Shown: one piece after another, positions 54,538 through 62,973 of the stretch
Position numbering within the stretch: position 1 is the stretch's first letter
Layout of the letters: each line of letters begins with the position of its first letter
NCBI RefSeq assembly: GCF_001278755.1
Contig: NZ_CP012601.1
Location: forward strand, 3,348,154 to 3,412,153
From: Bacillus sp. FJAT-22090
GTDB taxonomy: Bacteria; Bacillota; Bacilli; Bacillales_A; Planococcaceae
Reading direction: 5' to 3'
Length of the DNA: 64,000 nt
Translations under genes and position numbers: made by a program
Notes under the pieces: generated by a model
Told to the model about the DNA's origin: nothing
Seen by the model: the letters and a program-made list of their open reading frames with translations, nothing else
Database searches by the model: none

Positions 54538-54918
54538 ATGGGTTACAGAAAACTTGGACGTACAAGTTCTCAACGTAAAGCGATGTTACGTGACTTAACA
54601 ACTGACCTAATTATTCATGAGCGTCTTCAAACTACTGAAGCACGTGCAAAAGAATTACGTTCTGTTGTTGAAAAAATGATCACTTTAGGTAAACGCGGAG
54701 ATTTACACGCACGTCGTCAAGCAGCTGCTTACATTCGTCGTGAAGTAGTAACTTCTACTGATGAAGAAGGTAATGAATCAACAATTTTTGCATTACAAAA
54801 ATTGTTTGATGATGTAGCACCACGCTATGCAGACCGTCAAGGCGGTTATACTCGTATTATGAAAGCTGGACCTCGTCGCGGAGACGGAGCACCTGTTGTA
54901 GTAATTGAGTTAGTTTAA
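54538..54918 (+). CDS. rplQ: 50S ribosomal protein L17
   Basis: A 126-residue protein of the Gram-positive length, beginning [29 protein letters not shown] precedes the ATG. It ends the S10-spc-alpha super-operon. Confidence 0.97.
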   Translation: MGYRKLGRTSSQRKAMLRDLTTDLIIHERLQTTEARAKELRSVVEKMITLGKRGDLHARRQAAAYIRREVVTSTDEEGNESTIFALQKLFDDVAPRYADRQGGYTRIMKAGPRRGDGAPVVVIELV

Positions 54919-54986
54919 TTTAAAGTGTATACACGCACTGCATAATTAAATGAAAGCCCCAAGGCGAATTTGATTAAGATAAAGTT

Positions 54987-55027
54987 GAAGAGGGTAATTG
55001 GTGTTCCTACCACCCTCTTCTTTTTTC
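54987..55027 (+). terminator. Terminator after rplQ
   Basis: GAAGAGGGT (54987-54995) and ACCCTCTTC (55012-55020) form a perfect 9-bp stem followed by six T. It closes the super-operon. Confidence 0.88.
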
Positions 55028-55128
55028 AAACATATTTATTAGATTTATACGACAATATAAAAGCTGAGTGTTATGATGAGCGGACTTTTTACGTGATTTA
55101 TCTGAATCGTGTTTAAGAAGTAGCGTCT

Positions 55129-55228
55129 TGTCTAGCTCTACGCACCTCATTTTTCTAATTGGTCTTGAGCAGCCAATTATGAAACCGTTATAGAAGAGCG
55201 CATTTCTCAAAATGAGGTGCGCGCTTTT
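55129..55228 (+). repeat. TGTCTAGCTC...GCGCTTTT hairpin repeat, copy 2
   Basis: The element begins TGTCTAGCTCTA and ends GCGCTTTTTT. A perfect 13-bp stem joins CGCACCTCATTTT (55141-55153) and AAAATGAGGTGCG (55209-55221). Inside is a smaller hairpin, TAATTGG (55156-55162) with CCAATTA (55173-55179). With its T run it would work as a terminator. It makes up most of the 373-bp gap between rplQ and ecfA1; the rest (55028-55128) shows no clear signal. Confidence 0.6.
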
Positions 55229-55291
55229 TTATTTTATCGTAGAATGGTTACATGAACTTAGACAGCAGAGTGGAGCTAGAGGAGGTAAAGG

Positions 55292-56137
55292 ATGAAAAGC
55301 GAAATTATTTCTTTACAAGAAGTAACTTTTACATATACAGAAGAAGAGAATATTCGTCCAGCAGTAAATAACGTTTCTTACACAATCCGAGCAGGTGAGT
55401 GGGTTGCAGTAGTAGGTCATAATGGTTCCGGCAAATCGACGCTTGCACGATTAATGAATGGTCTTCTATTTCCTCAGTCGGGAAAAGTACGTATTTTTGG
55501 GGAAGAGTTGAATGAACACAATCTATGGGAAGCTCGTTCGCAAATGGGAATGGTGTTCCAAAATCCAGACAATCAATTCGTAGGAGCCACAGTTCAGGAT
55601 GACGTAGCATTTGCATTAGAAAATAACGGTATCCCGTTTGAGGAAATGGTAGAACGAGTAGAAGAGTCATTAGTTAAAGTAAAAATGAAAGATTTTATGA
55701 ACAGCGAGCCTCATCATTTATCGGGAGGACAAAAACAACGTGTCGCAATAGCTGGAGCAATCGCATTAAAGCCAAAGATTTTATTGCTAGATGAAGCAAC
55801 TTCTATGCTTGATCCTCAAGGTAGAGAAGAGGTTCTTTCAACCGTACGTCAGTTAAAAGATGAAACCGATTTAACAGTTATATCTATTACACATGATCTA
55901 GAAGAAGCATTACACGCGGATAGAGTCATTATGATGAATAACGGTAAAAAATACGCAGAAGGAACGCCTGAAGAGATATTCCAAAAAGGACAGGAACTAG
56001 TAGATCTAGGACTTGATTTGCCTTTTGCGATGAATATATCTCGGTTATTACGTTCCAAAGGAATTACACTAATGGCAGACCATATGACAGAAGAAGAGTT
56101 GGTGAATGATTTATGGACATCATACTTCAACAAGTAA
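55292..56137 (+). CDS. ecfA1: ECF transporter energy-coupling ATPase EcfA1
   Basis: A 281-residue ABC ATPase of the shared ECF module that powers uptake of vitamins through separate S components. Walker A is GHNGSGKST near 43-51, the Q loop is MVFQNPDNQF, the signature is LSGGQKQRVAIAGAI and Walker B is ILLLDEATSMLD. AGGAGG precedes the ATG. It overlaps ecfA2 by 25 bp. Confidence 0.96.
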   Translation: MKSEIISLQEVTFTYTEEENIRPAVNNVSYTIRAGEWVAVVGHNGSGKSTLARLMNGLLFPQSGKVRIFGEELNEHNLWEARSQMGMVFQNPDNQFVGATVQDDVAFALENNGIPFEEMVERVEESLVKVKMKDFMNSEPHHLSGGQKQRVAIAGAIALKPKILLLDEATSMLDPQGREEVLSTVRQLKDETDLTVISITHDLEEALHADRVIMMNNGKKYAEGTPEEIFQKGQELVDLGLDLPFAMNISRLLRSKGITLMADHMTEEELVNDLWTSYFNK

Positions 56138-56982
56138 GCTATGCTTATGCAAAAAATACACCTTTTGAAAAACGAGCGTTGTTTAATGTAGATCTACATA
56201 TACCTTCAGGCAGCTATCAAGCAATCATTGGGCACACGGGTTCCGGTAAATCAACTATTTTGCAACATTTAAATGCATTACTAACACCTACGGAAGGCTC
56301 TATTAAAATTGGAGATGTCGAAGTAAAACCTGAAAAGAAAAACAAACAACTAAGACAAGTTAGACAAAAAGTAGGTATTGTCTTTCAATTTCCAGAGCAT
56401 CAATTATTTGATGAAACGGTGTTAAAAGATATTATGTTTGGTCCCATGAACTTTGGTGTATCAGAAGAGGAAGCAAAAAGACGTGCAATAGAATTAGTAA
56501 AGCTGCTAGGACTCCCTGATGAGGTATTAGAGAAATCACCTTTTGATCTATCAGGAGGACAAATGCGCAGGGTGGCAATCGCTGGGGTACTTGCGATGAA
56601 TCCAGAAGTATTAGTACTAGATGAGCCAACAGCTGGATTGGACCCAAGAGGACGAAAAGAAATAATGGAATTATTTTATAAGCTTCATAAAGAAAAAGGT
56701 TTGACGACTGTTTTGGTAACACATAGCATGGAGGATGCAGCGAGATATGCTGATCGTATTGCTATTATGCATAATGGTAAGTGTGTATTAGAAGGTTTAC
56801 CAAATGAAATTTTTGATAACGAAGAGCGCTTAACAGATTATCGCTTGGAATTACCTCAAAGTGTTAAATTTCAAAAAAAGATAGAGAAGATGACAGGAAA
56901 AAAACTGCCTTCAATATGCTTAACTGAAGAATCCTTGGCAGAAGAGCTTGCGCAAATGATTAAAAAGGAGCGTGAGGTTTAA
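56113..56982 (+). CDS. ecfA2: ECF transporter energy-coupling ATPase EcfA2
   Basis: A 289-residue partner ATPase. Walker A is GHTGSGKST near 40-48, the Q loop is IVFQFPEHQLFDETV, the signature is LSGGQMRRVAIAG and Walker B is VLVLDEPTAGLD. With EcfA1 it forms a heterodimer beneath EcfT. Its stop overlaps the ecfT start. Confidence 0.96.
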   Translation: MDIILQQVSYAYAKNTPFEKRALFNVDLHIPSGSYQAIIGHTGSGKSTILQHLNALLTPTEGSIKIGDVEVKPEKKNKQLRQVRQKVGIVFQFPEHQLFDETVLKDIMFGPMNFGVSEEEAKRRAIELVKLLGLPDEVLEKSPFDLSGGQMRRVAIAGVLAMNPEVLVLDEPTAGLDPRGRKEIMELFYKLHKEKGLTTVLVTHSMEDAARYADRIAIMHNGKCVLEGLPNEIFDNEERLTDYRLELPQSVKFQKKIEKMTGKKLPSICLTEESLAEELAQMIKKEREV

Positions 56983-57779
56983 TGCTAGAGAAAATGATAT
57001 TCGGTCGCTATATACCGGGAGATTCTTTTATACACCGGTTAGATGCTCGGGCTAAATTGATCTTTGTCTTTTTATTTATTGCTATCGTTTTTATTGCGAA
57101 TAACTGGATTACTTATGGTATTTTGCTTGTGTTTACATTTTTAATTATCCGTATGTCCAAGATTCGCCTATACTTTTTAATAAATGGATTGAAGCCAGTT
57201 GTTATACTAATCATTTTCACGTTTTTATTACATTTAATATTTACACGTGAAGGTGACATCATTTTTCACTGGAAGTTTATATCTATTTATGAGGAAGGTT
57301 TACGACAAGGGATATTTATTTCTATACGTTTTTTCGTATTAGTAATATTAACATCGATTCTAACGCTCACTACTACCCCTATATCGATTACAGATGCATT
57401 AGAGACATTATTGAACCCTTTAAAGAAATGGAAGCTCCCAGTGCATGAATTAGCGCTAATGATGTCAATCTCGCTAAGATTCATCCCAACATTAATGGAT
57501 GAAACAGATAAAATCATGAAAGCACAAATGGCGAGAGGATCTGATATGACGACTGGAAGTATGAAGGAAAGAATGAATGCCGTTGTTCCACTTCTCATTC
57601 CGTTATTTGTGAGTGCCTTTAAACGTGCAGAGGATTTAGCTACAGCAATGGAAGTACGAGGATACAAAGGTGGAGAGGGTAGGACAAGATATCGCAAGTT
57701 AGAATGGGAAACGCGAGATACGATTAGTATACTGTCACTTGTTCTCTTAGCTGGAATTCTTGTTTATTTTAGAAGTTAG
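56982..57779 (+). CDS. ecfT: ECF transporter transmembrane protein EcfT
   Basis: A 265-residue membrane scaffold with about five to six helices. Two coupling-helix motifs with Ala-Arg-Gly character are expected; AQMARGSDM (near 183) and AMEVRGYKGG (near 222) fit. It links the ATPases to changing substrate-binding proteins encoded elsewhere. Confidence 0.95.
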   Translation: MLEKMIFGRYIPGDSFIHRLDARAKLIFVFLFIAIVFIANNWITYGILLVFTFLIIRMSKIRLYFLINGLKPVVILIIFTFLLHLIFTREGDIIFHWKFISIYEEGLRQGIFISIRFFVLVILTSILTLTTTPISITDALETLLNPLKKWKLPVHELALMMSISLRFIPTLMDETDKIMKAQMARGSDMTTGSMKERMNAVVPLLIPLFVSAFKRAEDLATAMEVRGYKGGEGRTRYRKLEWETRDTISILSLVLLAGILVYFRS

Positions 57780-57792
57780 ACGAGGTGTAGGT

Positions 57793-58542
57793 GTGAGGTT
57801 AAAAGCAATTGTCAGTTATGATGGAAGTGGATTTTCCGGGTATCAGGTTCAACCGGGAAAGCGCACAGTACAACTGGAGCTAGAACGTGTTCTTGGAATC
57901 ATGCATAAGGGAGAATCCGTAAAAGTAGTTGCAAGTGGGCGTACAGATGCTGGAGTTCATGCTACTGGACAAGTTATTCATTTCGATAGTTCGCTAACGT
58001 TACCAATGGAAAGATGGCGAACAGCATTGAATGTACAACTTCCAGGAGATATTCGCATTTTATCGGTAGAACAAGTTCAAGATGATTTCCACGCAAGATA
58101 TAATGCTACAGGGAAAACCTATCGCTATATTTGGTCATTAAATGATGTGCAAAGCCCCTTTGAACGCAATTATTCAGTCCATGTTGAGCGATATAAACCT
58201 AATGTGGAGCTAATGAAAGAGGCTGCAGTTTATTTGTTGGGAACGCACGATTTTTCAAGTTTTTGCGCTTCTAATACTAGTGTAAAAGATTTTGTAAGAA
58301 CTATTCATTTCATCCATTTAGAAGTAGAAAAAGAGTCTAATCAATTGCATATGGTGATTAACGGAAATGGATTTTTATATAATATGGTTCGCATTATTGC
58401 AGGAACTTTATGGGAAATTGCAATCGGTAAAAAAAGTGTGGAGGAGATGCGGGACATAGTTAATTCTTGTGATCGAAAGAGAGCAGGAAAAACCGCGCCA
58501 GCACACGGTTTATACCTAGAAAATGTGGAGTATTTCTCATGA
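57793..58542 (+). CDS. truA: tRNA pseudouridine(38-40) synthase TruA
   Basis: A 249-residue enzyme that modifies the anticodon stem. The catalytic Asp is in ASGRTDAGVHATGQVIHF near 49-66. The C-terminal NGFLYNMVRIIAGTL is characteristic. The GTG at 57793 gives MRLKAIVSYDGSGF, the family start; the frame continues upstream inside ecfT. It stands between ecfT and rplM, as in B. subtilis. Confidence 0.96.
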   Translation: MRLKAIVSYDGSGFSGYQVQPGKRTVQLELERVLGIMHKGESVKVVASGRTDAGVHATGQVIHFDSSLTLPMERWRTALNVQLPGDIRILSVEQVQDDFHARYNATGKTYRYIWSLNDVQSPFERNYSVHVERYKPNVELMKEAAVYLLGTHDFSSFCASNTSVKDFVRTIHFIHLEVEKESNQLHMVINGNGFLYNMVRIIAGTLWEIAIGKKSVEEMRDIVNSCDRKRAGKTAPAHGLYLENVEYFS

Positions 58543-58574
58543 AACAACTTTTCCAGGTGTTTTTCGAAAAACGC

Positions 58575-58603
58575 TTGACTTAATCGAGTTTTCGTTATAT
58601 GAT
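58575..58603 (+). promoter_or_regulatory. rplM-rpsI promoter
   Basis: TTGACT (58575-58580) and TATGAT (58598-58603) are 17 bp apart. Confidence 0.7.
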
Positions 58604-58607
58604 GATG

Positions 58608-58675
58608 TATGGTATTTTCATTAACCCCACAATATAAGCCCCGAAACTTATTGGTATGAGGATATAGAAAATTAT
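58608..58675 (+). ncRNA. Ribosomal protein L13 leader
   Basis: The stretch contains TTCATTAACCCCACAAT, AAGCCCCGAAACTTATTGGT and ATGAGGAT, the conserved segments of the Firmicutes L13 leader, between the promoter and rplM. The leader is thought to bind L13 for feedback control. Confidence 0.75.
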
Positions 58676-58710
58676 AGATCGATTATGATTGAATTAGGAG
58701 GACAAAATAC

Positions 58711-59148
58711 ATGCGTACAACATTCATGGCTAAAGGTCACGAAGTAGAACGTAAATGGTTAGTAGTTGACGCTGAAGGCCAAACTCTTGGTCGTTTAGCT
58801 TCAGAAGTAGCTGCTATTTTACGTGGAAAACACAAACCAACATTCACACCAAACGTTGACACAGGTGATCATGTGATCATTATCAACGCGGACAAAATTC
58901 ATTTAACTGGGAACAAGTTAAATGACAAAATTTACTACCGTCACACTCAATTTGCAGGTGGACTTAAACAACGTACTGCATTAGAAATGCGTACTAAGTA
59001 CCCAACTAAAATGATCGAATTAGCAATTAAAGGGATGCTTCCTAAAAACACAATAGGACGTCAAATGTTCTCAAAACTTAACGTTTACGCTGGAGCAGAA
59101 CACCCACATGCAGCACAAAAACCAGAAGCATATGAGCTTCGCGGATAA
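58711..59148 (+). CDS. rplM: 50S ribosomal protein L13
   Basis: A 145-residue early-assembly protein with [20 protein letters not shown] and [27 protein letters not shown] precedes the ATG at 58711. It is paired with rpsI. Confidence 0.97.
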   Translation: MRTTFMAKGHEVERKWLVVDAEGQTLGRLASEVAAILRGKHKPTFTPNVDTGDHVIIINADKIHLTGNKLNDKIYYRHTQFAGGLKQRTALEMRTKYPTKMIELAIKGMLPKNTIGRQMFSKLNVYAGAEHPHAAQKPEAYELRG

Positions 59149-59170
59149 TTAATAAGAGGAGGACATACAC

Positions 59171-59563
59171 TTGGCACAAGTTCAATATATCGGCACTGGT
59201 CGCCGTAAAAGTTCAGTAGCACGCGTACGTTTAGTACCAGGCGAAGGAAAAATTATTATTAACAAACGTGACGTTGAAGATTACGTACCATTCGAAACTT
59301 TACGTGAAATCATTAAACAACCATTAGTAACTACTCAAACTCTTGGTAGCTATGATATTCATGTAAACGTTAATGGTGGTGGATTCACAGGTCAAGCAGG
59401 AGCAATCCGTCACGGTATTGCACGTGCTCTACTTACAGTAGATCCTGATTTCCGTCCAGCATTGAAATCTGCAGGATTCTTAACACGTGACCCACGTATG
59501 AAAGAACGTAAAAAATACGGTCTTAAAGGCGCACGTCGTGCACCTCAGTTCTCAAAACGTTAA
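59171..59563 (+). CDS. rpsI: 30S ribosomal protein S9
   Basis: A 130-residue protein whose C-terminal tail (RRAPQFSKR) reaches the P-site tRNA. It contains [19 protein letters not shown]. The start is a TTG at 59171 after AGAGGAGG. Confidence 0.97.
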   Translation: MAQVQYIGTGRRKSSVARVRLVPGEGKIIINKRDVEDYVPFETLREIIKQPLVTTQTLGSYDIHVNVNGGGFTGQAGAIRHGIARALLTVDPDFRPALKSAGFLTRDPRMKERKKYGLKGARRAPQFSKR

Positions 59564-59576
59564 TATTGCGTTTTCA

Positions 59577-59612
59577 AAGACTCTCAACCATTTTGGTTGG
59601 GGGTCTTTTTTA
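59577..59612 (+). terminator. Terminator after rpsI
   Basis: AAAGACTCTCAACC pairs with GGTTGGGGGTCTTT with G-U pairs around ATTTT, followed by a T run. Confidence 0.85.
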
Positions 59613-59652
59613 TTAATATGAGAAAGACTTAAAACTATATACACCGATAGAA

Positions 59653-59687
59653 AAAACATCTGTAACGAAAGAAGTTACAGATGTTTT
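59653..59687 (-). terminator. Terminator overlapping the C45 hydrolase stop codon
   Basis: AAAACATCTGTAAC (59653-59666) and GTTACAGATGTTTT (59674-59687) form a perfect 14-bp stem with T-rich ends on both strands. On the minus strand the stem includes the last codons and the TAA of the gene at 59675. It may also stop read-through from rpsI. Confidence 0.85.
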
Positions 59688-60739
59688 ATATTATTGATTT
59701 CTTCCATATTGATAAAAGGCATATTTGAATCGAGTACGCCTTTTATTCGTTTCGCCTTCATTTTTTCTCCTTGCATCCACTCGTTGAAATCAAAGATAAG
59801 TGGTAATCGATCACCACCAAGTGTAAATCCAATCCTCATTTCTTGTGGAAAATAGAAGGAGGTATGCAAAGTACCTGCCCATGCTCCATATTTTTTTGAA
59901 AAAATGCCTTTATCCGTGTCATTCATCATTCGGTATGCTGTGTAAGGATCTGTTACATTTTTTTGTTGTTGGAGAATGGCTTGTTGTCTTCGGAAGGAGT
60001 CATCCATACGATATCTATTTTCTTCTGTTAATTCTTCAAAATGATTCGTACATACATTTGATTGACGAACTTCTACCGCTCTTGGTGAAGCTTCTACCAC
60101 AAATGTCTCTCCTTTAGTATCCAATAAAACATAGCTAAATGAATGACGATGCGGAATTTCCTTCAAGAGATCAATTGCTTCATCTACGTTTGCACATGTT
60201 TCTAAAATAATGCGGCCGATCATATTACAGACAAAGCCATCCTCTGAATTCTTTCTATTAATGAAGTTATAGCCCATTGCAAGCCCTTTTTCATTCATCC
60301 CATCTGTACGACCTGTAATTTGCATGGAAGGCCCAATTACGGCATAACCTCCATCGGTCGGCCGATATATAGTAAAGCGCCCTTCATATGAAAATGGATG
60401 ATTGTCATAGTTGCGAACCATATATTCATTTCCTGTAAAAATGGAACAACCGCTTCTCCCATATTCAAGATAATAACCACCAAATTCTCGAATCGCATCT
60501 TCCATCTTCCATTTTAAAGAATCAGCAAGTCCCTGAATCTCATCCCAAATTTGAGGGGCAAATGTTAAAATTACATTTTTGAATTCTATTTCATTAATAA
60601 GGAAGTGGCGACTTTTTGAAGCCCACTGTTTCTTTCTATTTATTATTATTGGTGATTCTTTTAAAAGGTTCCCTTGCATATAACCGAAATTATAATGATC
60701 TCCTTGAAATTGAACAATCTCACTGTAAACATTCCCCAT
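59675..60739 (-). CDS. C45-family autoproteolytic acyltransferase/hydrolase
   Basis: A 354-residue Ntn-hydrolase of the acyl-CoA:6-aminopenicillanate acyltransferase (peptidase C45) type. The likely self-processing site is GCSIF near 96-100, where Cys97 would become the N-terminal nucleophile. VRNYDNHP and GRTDGMNEKGLAMGYNFINR follow, as in this family and in choloylglycine hydrolases. The bacterial substrates are mostly unknown; hydrolysis of an amide or acylated amino acid is a reasonable guess. AGAGGA precedes the ATG at 60739. It has no operon partner. Confidence 0.82.
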   Translation of the reverse strand: MGNVYSEIVQFQGDHYNFGYMQGNLLKESPIIINRKKQWASKSRHFLINEIEFKNVILTFAPQIWDEIQGLADSLKWKMEDAIREFGGYYLEYGRSGCSIFTGNEYMVRNYDNHPFSYEGRFTIYRPTDGGYAVIGPSMQITGRTDGMNEKGLAMGYNFINRKNSEDGFVCNMIGRIILETCANVDEAIDLLKEIPHRHSFSYVLLDTKGETFVVEASPRAVEVRQSNVCTNHFEELTEENRYRMDDSFRRQQAILQQQKNVTDPYTAYRMMNDTDKGIFSKKYGAWAGTLHTSFYFPQEMRIGFTLGGDRLPLIFDFNEWMQGEKMKAKRIKGVLDSNMPFINMEEINNIKHL

Positions 60740-60822
60740 ACCAAAAATCCTCTCGGTTTTACTTAATATTTCTATTTTAAGTAATAATGAAGTACTTTAA
60801 AAAAGAAACGACTTATAAAAGG

Positions 60823-60832
60823 GAGCTAGACA
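60823..60832 (-). repeat. TGTCTAGCTC motif, lone end
   Basis: The minus strand reads TGTCTAGCTC followed by CCTTTT. It is the conserved left end of the repeats at 339 and 55129, without a recognisable stem. It points towards the C45 hydrolase gene, 84 bp downstream. Confidence 0.4.
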
Positions 60833-60929
60833 AATTTCAGGATACTAAAAACGCATCGTATGTTTAACTGGTCATTTAATAATACCTGCTGGAGAGTGCT
60901 AAGGTTCGAAGAAGTTAATATACACTAAA

Positions 60930-60975
60930 AAAGGCTGTAGATCACTCGTTTTATTCGAGTTTTTCTACAGCCTGG
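60930..60975 (-). terminator. Terminator of the amino-acid permease gene
   Basis: On the minus strand GGCTGTAGA (60972-60964) pairs with TCTACAGCC (60941-60933), with an inner stem ACTCG...CGAGT, followed by six T. It lies after a separate palindrome at 60976-60998. Confidence 0.85.
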
Positions 60976-60998
60976 GGACAACATGATACATGTTGTCC
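60976..60998. repeat. 10-bp inverted repeat next to the permease stop
   Basis: GGACAACATG and CATGTTGTCC are perfect arms around ATA, just 9 bp after the permease stop codon. It has no T tract and sits directly before the true terminator. It may be a 3' mRNA stabiliser or a binding site. Confidence 0.5.
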
Positions 60999-61007
60999 GT
61001 GGAAAGA

Positions 61008-62501
61008 TTATTTATTTAATTTTTTATCATAATCAAATTCAAATTCTACGTCCTCAGGTTTAACGAATTTCGTTTTATTTTTTAATTTATAGACAATCCA
61101 TAAGCAAAGGAAGAGAGGTATGCCTAAGTAAGCAGCAACAACGCTACCCCAATCTACTTTATCTGCAAGGAAAGCTTGGAAGTTTTGAGCTAAAATAACG
61201 ATTAATCCGCATGCAATCGCAAAAATTGTACCGATCGGAAACCATTTTGCTTTATAAGGTAATAGGTCCAGTGAATGACCTTGAGCAACAAAGGCTTTAC
61301 GGAAACGATAGTGACTGATCGAAATACCGAGCCAAAAGATAAACCCAGTAATACCGATAGCATTCATCAACCAAATATAAACGACACCATCACCAAAGAA
61401 AGAAGCCAAAAAGGCAAGCGTGCCGATAGCACACGTTAAAATCATACCAGCCACTGGAACACCACGTTTATTAAGCTTGCCAAAAATCTTAGGAGCTTGT
61501 CCCTCTTTAGCCATGGAATATAACATACGAGTGGATGCATATAGACTAGAGTTACCTGCTGATAAAACAGCTGTTAAAATAACTGCGTTCATAAGTGAGG
61601 CTGCAAATGCAATTCCGGCTTTTTCAAAAATTAGTGTAAAAGGACTAACCATGACATTTTCACTTTGTAAACTTGGATGTGTGTAAGGAATGATCAAAGC
61701 AATTACGAGAATCGCTAAAATATAAAATAAAAGAATTCTCCAGAAAACACTTTTTATAGCGATAGGTACATTTTTCGCTGGATTTTCACTTTCACCAGCA
61801 GCCACCCCAACAATCTCGGTTCCTTGAAAAGAGAACCCTGCTGCAATAAAAACAATAAATACACCAATGAGACCTCCTGAAAAAGGAGCATCGCCAACGG
61901 TAAAGTTTTTAAATCCTACTACTTCTCCACCCATGATTCCGAAAATCATCAGTACACCTACTACGATAAAGATAACAATCGCACTTACTTTAATTAAGGA
62001 AAGCCAATATTCACCTTCCCCGTACCCTTTAACAGATAAATAGTTCAAAAGAAAAATAAGCGTTAAAAATGATGCACTCCATACCCATGATGGACTATCT
62101 GGAAACCAGAACTTCATAATCATCGTGGAGGCAGATAACTCTGCCGCTATGGTCATTGCCCAGTTAAACCAATATGTCCAACCGATTGCGAATCCAAATG
62201 CAGGATCTACGAACTTTGTACCATACGTACTAAAGGAACCACTAGTTGGCATAAAAGCTGCCATTTCTCCAAGGCTTGTCATAACAAAATAGACCATTGC
62301 ACCAACTAAAGCATATGCAAGTAAAGCACCACCTGGGCCAGCTGTATTGATCGCTGCGCCACTACTTAGAAATAGTCCTGTACCAATAGAACCTCCAATT
62401 GAAATCATCGTTAAATGACGAGCTTTCAATCCCCGTTTTAATTTTTGCTCTTCTGGTTGAATGGCGGACTGTAAAAGGTTTTTTTCATCTTTTGGCACCA
62501 C
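61008..62501 (-). CDS. Amino-acid permease (APC family, LysP-like)
   Basis: A 497-residue transporter with twelve expected membrane helices. The first helix motif is MISIGGSIGTGLFLSSG near 32-48; TSLGEMAAFMPTSGSFSTYG near 75-94 and AGFSFQGTEIVGVAAGES near 221-238 are typical of the amino-acid transporter subgroup that includes lysine permease LysP. Lysine or another cationic amino acid is the best guess. The start is a GTG at 62501 after GAAGGGAT on the minus strand. A perfect AAAGCGCTTT palindrome lies 25 bp upstream. Confidence 0.88.
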   Translation of the reverse strand: MVPKDEKNLLQSAIQPEEQKLKRGLKARHLTMISIGGSIGTGLFLSSGAAINTAGPGGALLAYALVGAMVYFVMTSLGEMAAFMPTSGSFSTYGTKFVDPAFGFAIGWTYWFNWAMTIAAELSASTMIMKFWFPDSPSWVWSASFLTLIFLLNYLSVKGYGEGEYWLSLIKVSAIVIFIVVGVLMIFGIMGGEVVGFKNFTVGDAPFSGGLIGVFIVFIAAGFSFQGTEIVGVAAGESENPAKNVPIAIKSVFWRILLFYILAILVIALIIPYTHPSLQSENVMVSPFTLIFEKAGIAFAASLMNAVILTAVLSAGNSSLYASTRMLYSMAKEGQAPKIFGKLNKRGVPVAGMILTCAIGTLAFLASFFGDGVVYIWLMNAIGITGFIFWLGISISHYRFRKAFVAQGHSLDLLPYKAKWFPIGTIFAIACGLIVILAQNFQAFLADKVDWGSVVAAYLGIPLFLCLWIVYKLKNKTKFVKPEDVEFEFDYDKKLNK

Positions 62502-62522
62502 TATCTATCCCTTCTGTTTGAA

Positions 62523-62540
62523 AAATAAAGCGCTTTCTTT
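62523..62540 (-). promoter_or_regulatory. cre-like palindrome upstream of the permease gene
   Basis: AAAGCGCTTT (62527-62536) is a perfect palindrome with the CG core and spacing of CcpA cre sites, but the outer consensus positions match only partly. Its position just upstream of the start codon would fit roadblock repression by CcpA. The rest of 62541-62838 shows AT-rich sequence and no clear gene. Confidence 0.3.
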
Positions 62541-62838
62541 TTTTAGAATAATATTTATTCTTAGATATTTACTATATTTTTATTTGAACATGGCTCCACA
62601 TCCAGTGCTATTGTGATAAAAAAACGTAATAGATATGACTATTAAGGCAAAATAGGATGATAAAAAAATGTCGTAATGTAAATTTTAGTGATTTGAATGA
62701 AAAAGTCAATTGTTTTTTTAGAATAATAATTGGAAAAGAAAAAATATTTTGCGTTTTGTATCCTATTGTGTTTAATAATGGAAAGGATTTTTTGCACCTA
62801 TTACTTATAACTTTCTTTAACGTGTTTTTATATTGTGT

Positions 62839-62881
62839 TACAGGAGTGTTACTGGTGCCAGGCACCAGTAACACTCCTGTA
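62839..62881. repeat. 43-bp perfect palindrome
   Basis: Two 21-bp arms (62839-62859 and 62861-62881) are exact reverse complements around one A. The centre reads GGTGCCAGGCACC. No T run follows on either strand. I recall GGTGCCTGGCACC-type cores as frequent intergenic repeats in Bacillales genomes; the extended arms here are unusual. Confidence 0.8.
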
Positions 62882-62910
62882 GTATTCTTGAGAGATTTTA
62901 TGAAAATATA

Positions 62911-62939
62911 TTGTTTCGTTGAATTGGGAGGGGTATATT
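62911..62939 (+). promoter_or_regulatory. Putative promoter of the MFS gene
   Basis: TTGTTT (62911-62916) and TATATT (62934-62939) are 17 bp apart, 34 bp before the start codon. Confidence 0.4.
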
Positions 62940-62973
62940 AAAAAGGCAATTATTACATATGAAGAGGTAAATT

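Noticed and set aside
62657-62941. 94-codon frame on the plus strand, and an 88-codon frame at 62608-62874 on the minus strand
   Set aside because: Both run through the 43-bp palindrome, lack a convincing ribosome binding site and resemble no family; the plus-strand frame also covers the promoter of the MFS gene.
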